64,000 bases of DNA from Pseudomonas capeferrum (GTDB taxonomy: Bacteria > Pseudomonadota > Gammaproteobacteria > Pseudomonadales > Pseudomonadaceae). How positions within the stretch are numbered: position 1 is the first letter of the stretch; each line of letters begins with the position of its first letter. The position numbers and the translations under genes were made by a program. Shown piece by piece: positions 41,445-49,766 of this stretch. The stretch spans positions 24,288-88,287 of the forward strand of contig NZ_JAAMQM010000026.1 in the NCBI RefSeq assembly GCF_013523055.1. Reading direction: 5' to 3'. Below the pieces are notes generated by a model. That model saw nothing but the letters and a program-made list of their open reading frames with translations, made no database searches and had not been told where the DNA came from.

Positions 41445-42935
41445 TCAAAGACCGATGATCACCGATTTGGTCTCGGTATAGGCCAGCACGCCTTCGTGGC
41501 CATTTTCGCGGCCAATGCCTGACTCCTTGAAACCGCCAAACGGCAAGCCGAAATCCATGCCGAAAGGCGTGTTGACCTTGATGGACCCGGCCTTGAGCTT
41601 GCGTGCCAGCTTGTGAGCGGTGCTGATATCGCGCGTCCAGACACTGGCGGCCAGCCCGTAGGAGGTGTCATTGCCCCGTTCAGCCAACGTGTCGAGGTCT
41701 TCGTCATCGAAGACCATGGCACTGAGTACCGGGCCGAAGATCTCTTCGCGGAACACCGTCATCTGCGCGGTGGTCTGGGCCAGTACGGTTGGGTTGACGA
41801 AGTACCCTTCACGGTCGGGCGAGTCGCCGCCCACCAGGACCTGCGCGCCTTCGCGGCGACCCGACTCGATGAAGCCCATGACCCGCTGTTGCTGCTGCAA
41901 CGACACCAGAGGGCCGATCTCGGTGCCCTCGTCGGTTCCCGCGCCCACGCGCAACTGACGGGCACGCTGGGTCACACCTTCGAGCACCTGATCGAAGACC
42001 TTGCGATGCACGTACAACCGCGAACCGGCCACGCACACCTGGCCCGAGTTGCTGAAGATGCCTTGAGCGGCAGCGGCAATCGCGCGATCCAGATCAGCGT
42101 CGGCGAAGATAAAGGTCGGCGACTTGCCGCCCAATTCCAACGTCACCCGCTTCAAGCTGCGTGACGCCGAGGCCATGATCGCCTTGCCCACGGAGGTTGA
42201 GCCGGTGAAGGATATCTTGTCGACCTGCGGGTGTTCGACCAACGCTTTTCCGGCGGCCTCGCCCAGCCCTGTCACCAGGTTGAACACCCCTGGTGGAAAG
42301 CCGGCTTCCTCGATCAATTGGGTCAGGCGCACAGTCGTCAGCGGAGTCTGCTCCGCAGGCTTGAGCACAATGGTGCAGCCCGCCGCCAACGCTGGTGCCA
42401 ACTTGCCCACTGCCATCAGCATGGGGAAGTTCCACGGCACGATCTGCCCAACGACGCCGACCGGCTCGCGAGTGGTATAGGCGTGGTGTTCGCCCGGCAC
42501 GCATACCGGAATGGTCTCGCCGGTCAGCTTGGTCGCCCAGCCGGCGTTGTAGCGCAGGATCTCCGGCGCGCCGCCCATATCGACCATGCGCGCGAACCCT
42601 AAAGGCTTGCCGTTATCCAGGGATTCGAGCAATGCCAGCTCATCAGCGTTGGCCGTGATCAGTTCCGCCAGTTTCCACAACAGATGAGTGCGCTGAGCAC
42701 CATTCATTTTCGACCAGGGACCGCTGTCGAACGCGCGCCGCGCCGCGCGCACCGCCAGGTCGATGTCGGCTGCGGCACCCGCCGCCGCATGGGCGAACAC
42801 CTTGCCGGTAGCCGGGTTGAACACCTCGAACGTTTCCTCGGACTGTGCCGCCTGCCAGTGCCCATCGATATAAAGCTGCTGAGGGTTGGCAAGAAAGCCC
42901 GATTGCAGGGTCTGGATACGCGCGTGTACTGTCAT
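41445..42935 (-). CDS. Aldehyde dehydrogenase (phenylacetaldehyde/betaine-aldehyde type)
   Basis: The 496-residue NAD(P)-dependent enzyme has Pro-Trp-Asn-Phe-Pro-Met, Lys-Pro-Ala-Glu-Gln-Thr-Pro, Phe-Thr-Gly-Ser-Thr, the general-base Glu in Leu-Glu-Leu-Gly-Gly-Lys-Ser-Pro and the nucleophile in Gly-Gln-Val-Cys-Val-Ala-Gly. Its start overlaps the stop of the GMC oxidoreductase gene by four bases (ATGA, 42932-42935), so the two are coupled. The natural reading is that it oxidises the aldehyde made by that GMC enzyme to the acid. It is the last gene of the eight-gene operon that starts at 52748. Confidence 0.9.
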   Translation of the reverse strand: MTVHARIQTLQSGFLANPQQLYIDGHWQAAQSEETFEVFNPATGKVFAHAAAGAAADIDLAVRAARRAFDSGPWSKMNGAQRTHLLWKLAELITANADELALLESLDNGKPLGFARMVDMGGAPEILRYNAGWATKLTGETIPVCVPGEHHAYTTREPVGVVGQIVPWNFPMLMAVGKLAPALAAGCTIVLKPAEQTPLTTVRLTQLIEEAGFPPGVFNLVTGLGEAAGKALVEHPQVDKISFTGSTSVGKAIMASASRSLKRVTLELGGKSPTFIFADADLDRAIAAAAQGIFSNSGQVCVAGSRLYVHRKVFDQVLEGVTQRARQLRVGAGTDEGTEIGPLVSLQQQQRVMGFIESGRREGAQVLVGGDSPDREGYFVNPTVLAQTTAQMTVFREEIFGPVLSAMVFDDEDLDTLAERGNDTSYGLAASVWTRDISTAHKLARKLKAGSIKVNTPFGMDFGLPFGGFKESGIGRENGHEGVLAYTETKSVIIGL

Positions 42936-44638
42936 GACGAAAACTCCTGGCTGGATACGTGAACAGGCATGGGCGGCACGGCCTCGACCGAGGCGGACCG
43001 GGAAACAGTGGAAGCAGGCAATGAAAGTCCAAGCACCAGATCGGCACCCTTTTCGCCGATCATGATCGACGCGGCATTGGTATTGGCGCCGGGCACGGTC
43101 GGCATGATCGAGGCATCGATGACCCGCAGCCCTGCGATGCCATGCACTCGCAATTGTGGATCGACCACCGCATCGGGCCCGTGACCCATGCAGCAGGTAC
43201 CGACCGGGTGCTGGGTCACGCCAGCGGTCTGGCGAATGAAGGCATCGAGTGCGGCGTCACTGGCCACCCGGGCGCCGGGCAGCACTTCGCTGGCGACCAG
43301 GCTGGCCTGAGGCTCGGTGGCGTAGATCTTGCGTACTGCGGCAATGCCCCGGCGCACCGTCGCCAGGTCCTCTTCATTGTCGAAGATGTTCAGCTGTACC
43401 CGCGGCGGGTCGGCTGGATCTCGCGAACGCAGGGTCATCCAGCCCCGACTGCGTGGCTTGAGCAGGCAGATCGATACCGATAGCCGATGGGACTTGGGTT
43501 TCACATAACCCGGAAACCACAGCCCGGCGTCGAGCCGGATGGGATTGCACAGCAGCTGAATATCCGGCTGCGGCAAGTGCGCCTGGGTACGCAGGACGAT
43601 ATTGCAGCTGTTGATCTGACTGGCGAATGCGCCGGTACCGAACAATGCCCAGCGCACCACCGAGACAAGCGCCTTGTCCAGGCGCAATTCGTTGATAAAG
43701 GTGTTCGGCTGACTGGCCTCGAAATCGATATTGACCCGCGGATGTTCCGACAGATTACGCCCCACCCCCGGCAGATCGAGCAGCACCGGTATGCCCAGGC
43801 GCTCCAGCTCTGCGCGTGGGCCGACGCCGGAAAGCATCAGCAATTGCGCAGAGTTGTAGGCACCGCTGCTGAGGATCACCTCGCGCTGGGCAAACACCTG
43901 GAACAGTTCGCCGTCCTTTCGATATTCCACGCCTTCGGCCCGACCATCGCGGATCATCACCCGCTGCGTCATGGCCTGAGAGATCACCGTCAGGTTCGAC
44001 CGTTTCATCGCCGCGTGCAGATACGCCCGTGAAGTACTGGCGCGCCGGCCACGGGTGTCGATAGTCACTTCACCGCAGGCGAACCCCTCAAGGTCGGCGT
44101 CGAGGTCGGCGCTGGTCCGGTAGCCCGCCGCCAGGGCCGTCTGCATCAGCGGCTCGTGCAAACGGCGCCGTGTCTCGATCGGCGTGATGCTCAGGGGCCC
44201 GTCACCACCGTGCAGCGCATCACTGCCACGCCAGCTGCGCTCGGCGCGCAGAAAATAGGGCAGCACATCGGCATAGCCCCAACCTTCGCAGCCACTGTCG
44301 CGCCACTGATCGTAATCGCGTGGATGGCCCCGCATGTACAGCATGCCGTTGATCGATGAGGAGCCGCCGAGCGCCTTGCCACGGGGAATCAGGATCGAGC
44401 GGTCATTGAGGGTCGGTTCCGGCTCCGATTGGTAGTTCCAGATAAACTCGGGCCGGCGCAAGGCCTTGAGAAAGCCCATGGGCATGGTCAGCAGAAATTT
44501 GCGATCAGTCCCCCCGGCCTCCAGCAGCAAGACCGAATGACGGCCGTCGGCACTGAGCCGATCGGCCAGCACGCAGCCGGCCGACCCCGCCCCCACCACG
44601 ATGTAGTCGTAGTGCGTTGTTATCGTTGTTGTGCTCAT
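42932..44638 (-). CDS. GMC-family FAD oxidoreductase, candidate phenylcoumaran gamma-alcohol oxidase, copy 1
   Basis: The start at 44638 gives 568 residues; the longer frame to 44701 overlaps the vanillin-dehydrogenase gene and is less likely. The Rossmann motif Val-Val-Gly-Ala-Gly-Ser-Ala-Gly-Cys-Val-Leu, the GMC signature Gly-Gly-Ser-Ser-Ser-Ile-Asn-Gly-Met, and the C-terminal active-site His in Thr-Gln-His-Pro-Val-Gly-Thr-Cys are intact. GMC enzymes oxidise primary alcohols to aldehydes. In Sphingobium SYK-6 two GMC enzymes, PhcC and PhcD, oxidise the ring-bound hydroxymethyl group of the two phenylcoumaran enantiomers. A second GMC gene at 47587 completes the parallel here. Confidence 0.82.
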   Translation of the reverse strand: MSTTTITTHYDYIVVGAGSAGCVLADRLSADGRHSVLLLEAGGTDRKFLLTMPMGFLKALRRPEFIWNYQSEPEPTLNDRSILIPRGKALGGSSSINGMLYMRGHPRDYDQWRDSGCEGWGYADVLPYFLRAERSWRGSDALHGGDGPLSITPIETRRRLHEPLMQTALAAGYRTSADLDADLEGFACGEVTIDTRGRRASTSRAYLHAAMKRSNLTVISQAMTQRVMIRDGRAEGVEYRKDGELFQVFAQREVILSSGAYNSAQLLMLSGVGPRAELERLGIPVLLDLPGVGRNLSEHPRVNIDFEASQPNTFINELRLDKALVSVVRWALFGTGAFASQINSCNIVLRTQAHLPQPDIQLLCNPIRLDAGLWFPGYVKPKSHRLSVSICLLKPRSRGWMTLRSRDPADPPRVQLNIFDNEEDLATVRRGIAAVRKIYATEPQASLVASEVLPGARVASDAALDAFIRQTAGVTQHPVGTCCMGHGPDAVVDPQLRVHGIAGLRVIDASIMPTVPGANTNAASIMIGEKGADLVLGLSLPASTVSRSASVEAVPPMPVHVSSQEFSS

Positions 44639-44658
44639 GGGTGGCTCGCATCCGGTGA

Positions 44659-46110
44659 TCAGATCGGGAAATGCCCCGCCTGGGTTTGCACGGTGATCCA
44701 ACGCAACTCGGTGAACTCGGCGATGCCCGCCTGACCACCGAAGCGTCCATAACCACTGGATTTGGTGCCACCAAACGGCATCTGCGCCTCGTCATGCACC
44801 GTGGCACCATTGATATGACAGATGCCCGATTCGATGCGCTTGGCCACTCGTAAGGCACGGGCGATATCGCGGCTGAACACCGCAGCGCTGAGACCGTATT
44901 CGGTATCGTTTGCCACCCGCACGGCTTCCTGCTCATCGGCGACTCGAATCACGCAGACCACTGGACCGAAACTTTCCTCGGCATAGATCCGCATGGTCGG
45001 CACCACCCGATCAAGGATCGTCGCGTCCATCAACAAACCGTCTTGGATCCCGCCACAGCGCAGTACTGCGCCCTTGCTCAGCGCATCGTCTATCAGCGCA
45101 TTCATATGCAGCACCGAACGCTGATCGACCACGGCGCCGAGCGGGCTTGAACCTTCTCGAGGATCGCCGGCGGTGAGCGTCACGGCCTTGCTCGCAAGCT
45201 TTTCGACGAAAGCGTCCGCCACCCCCTCAGCCACCACCAGGCGCTCGGTGGACATGCAGATCTGCCCCTGATTCATGAAGGCGCCGAAGGCTGCAGCCTT
45301 GACCGCTTCATCCAGGTCGGCGTCGTCCAGCACCAGCAAAGGCGCCTTGCCACCCAGTTCGAGCAGCACCGGCTTGAGATAACCGGCTGCCGTCTGCGCG
45401 ATGATCCGTCCGACCCGGGTGGAGCCGGTGAAGTTGATCCGCCGCACCGCCGGATGGCCAATCACCGCCTCCACCACCTGGGCGGCATCGGCGGCGCTGT
45501 GACTGATCACATTGACCACGCCAACGGGAAATCCGGCCTCCCACAGCGCTTCACCGATCAACAGGTGGGTCCGCGGACAGAGCTCCGAGGCCTTGAGCAC
45601 CACGCTATTACCGCAGGCCAGTGGCCAGGCCACTGCCCGTACACCGAGGATCACCGGCGCATTCCACGGCGCCATGCCGAAGACCACGCCAGCAGCCTGG
45701 CGGATGCCCATGGCCAGGCAGCCCGGCTTATCGGAAGGGATCACCTGACCGACGATCTGCGTGGTGATCGAGGCTGCCTCGCGTAACATGTTGGCCGCCA
45801 GCGTCACATTGAATCGCGCCCAACCGGCCGTAGCGCCGATTTCCTCAGCCATGGCCTCGACAAAATCCGCCTCGCGGGCCTGCAAGCAATCGGCGGCCTT
45901 GAGCAGCAGGCTGCGGCGCAAGTTCGGCGCACTCTCGCTCCAGCTGTCAAAGGCGTCAGCGGCCGCCTCGACCGCGCGAAGGGCATCGTCCGGGCTGGCC
46001 GCAGCGGCCCGAGTGGCCACGGCTTCGGTCAGCGGGTTGAGGCGCTCGAACGTCGCTGCGCCGGTGGCTTCGACCACTTGGTTGGCAATCAATAGTCCTG
46101 TGCTATGCAT
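44659..46110 (-). CDS. vdh: Vanillin dehydrogenase-type aldehyde dehydrogenase (Vdh)
   Basis: This 483-residue enzyme follows the Pseudomonas vanillin dehydrogenase sequence closely as remembered. Shared blocks are Ala-Trp-Asn-Ala-Pro-Val-Ile-Leu-Gly-Val-Arg-Ala-Val-Ala, Leu-Lys-Ala-Ser-Glu-Leu-Cys-Pro, Phe-Thr-Gly-Ser-Thr-Arg-Val-Gly-Arg-Ile, Leu-Glu-Leu-Gly-Gly-Lys-Ala-Pro (general base), Asn-Gln-Gly-Gln-Ile-Cys-Met-Ser-Thr-Glu-Arg (nucleophile) and Val-His-Asp-Glu-Ala-Gln-Met-Pro-Phe-Gly-Gly. It should oxidise vanillin, and perhaps 5-formyl- or 5-carboxy-substituted vanillins, to the acids. GAGGAG precedes the ATG. Confidence 0.86.
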   Translation of the reverse strand: MHSTGLLIANQVVEATGAATFERLNPLTEAVATRAAAASPDDALRAVEAAADAFDSWSESAPNLRRSLLLKAADCLQAREADFVEAMAEEIGATAGWARFNVTLAANMLREAASITTQIVGQVIPSDKPGCLAMGIRQAAGVVFGMAPWNAPVILGVRAVAWPLACGNSVVLKASELCPRTHLLIGEALWEAGFPVGVVNVISHSAADAAQVVEAVIGHPAVRRINFTGSTRVGRIIAQTAAGYLKPVLLELGGKAPLLVLDDADLDEAVKAAAFGAFMNQGQICMSTERLVVAEGVADAFVEKLASKAVTLTAGDPREGSSPLGAVVDQRSVLHMNALIDDALSKGAVLRCGGIQDGLLMDATILDRVVPTMRIYAEESFGPVVCVIRVADEQEAVRVANDTEYGLSAAVFSRDIARALRVAKRIESGICHINGATVHDEAQMPFGGTKSSGYGRFGGQAGIAEFTELRWITVQTQAGHFPI

Positions 46111-46121
46111 GCAGTGGCTCC

Positions 46122-47564
46122 TCAGCCTTGGCTGATCTGTTTGATCGTCAGGCAGGCTTCCAGACCTTCGCTGGCGTTTTCCGCACCGTGCCCGCTGTCC
46201 TTGATCCCGCAGAATGGCGCATCCGCTGAGCCGACGGCCGTGGTGTTGATACCGACCATGCCTGCCTCCAGTGCATCGCCGACCCGCAGGGCGGTGTTCG
46301 CCGACTGGGTGAAGGCATAGGCTGCCAGGCCGAACGGCAAGCGGTTGGCTTGCTCGATGGCTTCATTGAACGTGGCGAATGGCTGAATCAGCGCCAACGG
46401 ACCGAAAGGTTCTTCGTTCATGACCCGGGTCGAGAGCGGCAACTCACTGATCACCGTCGGCTCGAAGAAGTAACCGCCAGCCCCTTCGATTCGCGTGCCG
46501 CCCGTTTGAATGCGCGCGCCTTGACGACGGGCATCACCCACCAGGGATTCAATAGCCTCCAATCGGCGTTCGTGGGCCAGCGGCCCCATGCGCGTGCCGC
46601 TGTCCAGACCATTGCCGACGGTAATGGCACGGGCGCGCAGGGTGAACGCCTCCAGAAACTGCGCGTAGAGGTTTTCCTGAACATAAAAGCGCGTCGGCGA
46701 GATGCACACTTGGCCGGCGTTACGGTATTTGCTGCCGACCATCAGGTTCAGCGTCTGGTCGATATCGGCGTCGTCGAAGACCAACACCGGCGCATGCCCG
46801 CCCAACTCCATCGTCGTACGCTGACCATTGTCGGCGGCCAGTTTCATCAAATGCTTGCCCACCGCCGTGGAACCTGTGAACGACACTTTGCGGATAATGC
46901 GTGAGCCCAGCAGATGCCGCGACACCGTGTCCGGCACGCCGTAGACCAGGCTCATCACCCCGGCCGGCAGCCCGGCTTCGATCAGCGCCTGAGCGATCAG
47001 CATGGCCGACGCCGGCGCCTCCTCTGGTGGCTTGAGGATGACCGAGCAACCGGCACCGATGGGCGCGCCGAGCTTGCGCGCCGGGTTGCCCAGCGGGAAG
47101 TTCCACGGTGCGAAGGCCGCCACTGGCCCTACCGGTTCCTTGACCACCAGGGTGCGCATGCCCGGTTGGCGCGGAATCACCCGGCCATAGGCGCGCCGGC
47201 CCTCTTCGCCATACCACTCCAGGCATTCGGCGGCGGCCTGCAGTTCGATGCGGGTTTCTGCCAGCGGCTTGCCCTGCTCCAACGTCGCAATCGCCGCGAT
47301 TTCCTCACGGCGCGTCAGTAGCCAGTCAGCGGCCCGGCGCAGTACCCGCGCACGTTCCAGTGCCGGAGTCGCACGCCACAGAGCGAAGCCGCGCTGGGCG
47401 GCGTCCAGCGCCAGGTCCAGGTCGGCGGCAGTGGCCAAAGGTACCTGGCCGATCACCTCGCCGGTGGCCGGGTTGAATACCGGCTGGGTATCGCGCCCTT
47501 GGGCACCGATCCATTGACCGTCGATGTACATCTTGATTTCGGGGTAATTCACGGCAGACCTCAT
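46122..47564 (-). CDS. Aldehyde dehydrogenase (succinate-semialdehyde dehydrogenase-like), paralogue of 52955-54397
   Basis: The 480-residue enzyme has Pro-Trp-Asn-Phe-Pro-Leu, Met-Glu-Leu-Gly-Gly-His-Ala-Pro (base) and Gly-Gln-Val-Cys-Ile-Ser-Pro-Thr-Arg (nucleophile). The aldehyde dehydrogenase at 52955 has the same length and the same unusual Gly-Gly-His-Ala-Pro and Cys-Ile-Ser-Pro-Thr-Arg-Phe-Tyr-Val blocks, so the two are paralogues. It lies between the second GMC gene and vdh, with short gaps, and may oxidise an aldehyde made by that GMC enzyme. A GTG at 47552, better placed after GAGG, is an alternative start. The SSADH-like subfamily name does not fix the substrate. Confidence 0.85.
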   Translation of the reverse strand: MRSAVNYPEIKMYIDGQWIGAQGRDTQPVFNPATGEVIGQVPLATAADLDLALDAAQRGFALWRATPALERARVLRRAADWLLTRREEIAAIATLEQGKPLAETRIELQAAAECLEWYGEEGRRAYGRVIPRQPGMRTLVVKEPVGPVAAFAPWNFPLGNPARKLGAPIGAGCSVILKPPEEAPASAMLIAQALIEAGLPAGVMSLVYGVPDTVSRHLLGSRIIRKVSFTGSTAVGKHLMKLAADNGQRTTMELGGHAPVLVFDDADIDQTLNLMVGSKYRNAGQVCISPTRFYVQENLYAQFLEAFTLRARAITVGNGLDSGTRMGPLAHERRLEAIESLVGDARRQGARIQTGGTRIEGAGGYFFEPTVISELPLSTRVMNEEPFGPLALIQPFATFNEAIEQANRLPFGLAAYAFTQSANTALRVGDALEAGMVGINTTAVGSADAPFCGIKDSGHGAENASEGLEACLTIKQISQG

Positions 47565-47586
47565 CAGCAGAAGAAGGAGCAGGCCA

Positions 47587-49230
47587 TCAAACCAGCGCCT
47601 GAGTCGGAGTTGGGGTTGAAGCGGTCTTCGGCACGCCCATAAGAATCAGATCCGCAGCCTTTTCGGCGATCATGATCGTGGGTGCATTGGTATTGCCGCC
47701 CACGATGTCCGGCATGATCGACGCATCAACCACGCGCAGGCCCTGTACGCCGTGCACGCGCAACTGATCATCGACCACCGCGTTCGGCCCCGCGCCCATG
47801 GCGCACGTACTGGTGGGGTGAAAGGCAGTACCGATCATGCTGCGCACGTAGGCATCGAGTTGCGCATCGCTTTGCATCGACGCGCCGGGCACCAGTTCGC
47901 GGCTGATGAGCGGGGCGACCGGGGTGCTGGCAAACAGTTCGCGAATGTGGCGGATAGCCTGGCGGAAAAACGTCCGGTCGCTCTCCTCGGCCAGCAGGTT
48001 GAATTGAATCACCGGCTTGGCCAGTGGATCGGACGAACGCAGGGTCACACTGCCGTGGCTGTCCGGGCGTAGACGCACATTGGCCGTGGAAAAATGGTGG
48101 CCGACACCTTTGCCGATCAGCGGGTACCAGACCTGGGCATTACCGGTGATGGGACTGATCAGGGTTTGCCCATCAGGACGCGTTAGCCCGTTTTCACTGC
48201 GATAGAACAACATGCCGCTGACCGGCAGCCCGGCCGCAGGTCCAGTGCCGAACAGCTTCCACTGGACCACCGAGCGCGCCAGTCGGTCATAGCGCAGTTG
48301 GCTGTCGAAGGCGACCGGGCCATTGGCGACAAACTCGACGCGAATAGAATGGTGGTCCTGCAGGTTGCTGCCCACACCGGGCAAATCCTGGCGAACGTGC
48401 AGCTGATGTTGGCGCAGCGCAGTCGCCGGACCGATGCCGGACAGCATCAGCAATTGCGGCGAATTGAAGGCACCGCCACTGAGCACGACCTCGCGCTCGG
48501 CGTCTACCTGCACCACTTGGCCGTCCTGCAGATACTCGACACCGCTCGCACGCCTTCCGTCGAACAGTACGCGCGTGACCGTGCAGCGGGTGCGCACGAT
48601 CAGGTTGGCGCGCTTGACCGCCGGGCGCAGGAACGCTTGGGCGGTACTGGCCCGGCGACCGCGAGCGAGGGTGAAGTCCGGCGCGGCAAAGCCTTCCTGC
48701 GCCGGGCCATGGAAGTCGTCGATCAACGGATGTCCCAATGCCTGGACACCCTCGCTCAAGGTCTTGAACAGATGCGGGTCGCCGACATGGCGGGAGACTC
48801 CCATCGGTCCGTTGCCACCGTGATAGTGCGAAGCCCCCCGCCAGTTCGCCTCGCTGCGGCGAAAATACGGCAGCACGTCCTCATAACCCCAGCCCGCACA
48901 ACCCTTGTCACGCCAGCCGTCATAGTCGCTGGAATGACCACGGCTATAGAGCATGCCGTTGACCGAAGAGCAGCCGCCCAACACTTTGCCGCGAAAGACC
49001 GGGATCCGCCGGTTGTCGGCAAAAGGCTCAGGCTCGCTGAAGTAGCCCCAGTCGATTTGCGGGTTGGTAAACATATTGCGAAAGGCTAGGGGCATGCTCA
49101 TGTAAGGGACATCGTCGCGTCGTCCAGCCTCCAGCAATAGCACCCGACAATGGGGATCGGCACTCAAGCGGTTGGCCAGTACACAACCGGCGGAACCGGC
49201 GCCGACAATGATGAAATCGAAGGTATTCAT
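47587..49230 (-). CDS. GMC-family FAD oxidoreductase, candidate phenylcoumaran gamma-alcohol oxidase, copy 2
   Basis: The 547-residue enzyme shares the GMC plan: Ile-Ile-Val-Gly-Ala-Gly-Ser-Ala-Gly-Cys-Val-Leu at the N-terminus, Gly-Gly-Cys-Ser-Ser-Val-Asn-Gly-Met, Ser-Gly-Gly-Ala-Phe-Asn-Ser-Pro-Gln-Leu-Leu, the catalytic His in Phe-His-Pro-Thr-Ser-Thr-Cys and a C-terminal Asn-Thr-Asn-Ala-Pro-Thr-Ile-Met. It is clearly distinct from the first GMC protein at 42932, consistent with a pair specialised for different stereoisomers rather than a recent duplication. It sits next to the DUF3237 gene (9-base gap), a link between alcohol oxidation and the proposed decarboxylation. Confidence 0.82.
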   Translation of the reverse strand: MNTFDFIIVGAGSAGCVLANRLSADPHCRVLLLEAGRRDDVPYMSMPLAFRNMFTNPQIDWGYFSEPEPFADNRRIPVFRGKVLGGCSSVNGMLYSRGHSSDYDGWRDKGCAGWGYEDVLPYFRRSEANWRGASHYHGGNGPMGVSRHVGDPHLFKTLSEGVQALGHPLIDDFHGPAQEGFAAPDFTLARGRRASTAQAFLRPAVKRANLIVRTRCTVTRVLFDGRRASGVEYLQDGQVVQVDAEREVVLSGGAFNSPQLLMLSGIGPATALRQHQLHVRQDLPGVGSNLQDHHSIRVEFVANGPVAFDSQLRYDRLARSVVQWKLFGTGPAAGLPVSGMLFYRSENGLTRPDGQTLISPITGNAQVWYPLIGKGVGHHFSTANVRLRPDSHGSVTLRSSDPLAKPVIQFNLLAEESDRTFFRQAIRHIRELFASTPVAPLISRELVPGASMQSDAQLDAYVRSMIGTAFHPTSTCAMGAGPNAVVDDQLRVHGVQGLRVVDASIMPDIVGGNTNAPTIMIAEKAADLILMGVPKTASTPTPTQALV

Positions 49231-49238
49231 CAGCGCCC

Positions 49239-49703
49239 TCAGCCCATGGCGTAATAGCGAAACAGCGTGTAATCGGGGTTCAGGTGCCGCTCGCCGCAGC
49301 CGACCACCACTGTGCGGGTCAGCCAGTCATGGGGCCCCTGCGCGACCTTGAAGGTGGGTGCCAGGCGGAAATAGGCCGGCTGAATCAACTGCGCCGGATC
49401 GCTGCCCACCGGGCGCTCGGCCGGTACCACGAAGCCGCGGTTCTGTACGTACACCGTGGTGCCGTCGTCCAGTTCGAGCAGATAGTGGGCGTTGATCACC
49501 ACCACGCCATCGGCGCGGATATCGGCCCAGTCGGCGCCACCGTGGGGTACCACCCGGCCATTGAGGCGCGGGCCTTCAACGACTCCGCCGCCGACCGAGG
49601 TAAAGCCAACGGCGCCGCCTCCCACGACGGGACCGAAGCGACTACGCTGAGCGAAATCGATACGGATATCGAAGACGTGTTCCTGCGTCAGAGTGAGGCT
49701 CAT
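49239..49703 (-). CDS. DUF3237 protein, candidate phenylcoumaran decarboxylase (PhcF/PhcG-like), copy 2
   Basis: The 154-residue protein shares with the copy at 25794 the Asp-Trp-Ala/Pro ... Arg-Ala-Asp-Gly-Val-Val block, Leu-Glu-Leu-Asp-Asp-Gly-Thr-Thr-Val-Tyr-Val-Gln-Asn-Arg-Gly, and the closing Gly-Pro-His-Asp-Trp-Leu-Thr-Arg. Overall the two are well diverged. AGAGGAAC precedes the ATG. Its position between a GMC oxidase and a FerA-like ligase places it in the middle of a side-chain pathway. The proposed reaction is decarboxylation with ring opening of the dihydrofuran to a stilbene. No catalytic residues are established in my knowledge beyond the conserved His-Asp. Confidence 0.7.
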   Translation of the reverse strand: MSLTLTQEHVFDIRIDFAQRSRFGPVVGGGAVGFTSVGGGVVEGPRLNGRVVPHGGADWADIRADGVVVINAHYLLELDDGTTVYVQNRGFVVPAERPVGSDPAQLIQPAYFRLAPTFKVAQGPHDWLTRTVVVGCGERHLNPDYTLFRYYAMG

Positions 49704-49766
49704 TATTGTTGTTCCTCTGTTGCGGCGCCGCGGTGCACGGCGCCAGGGTTGATCAAGCGGTTACGA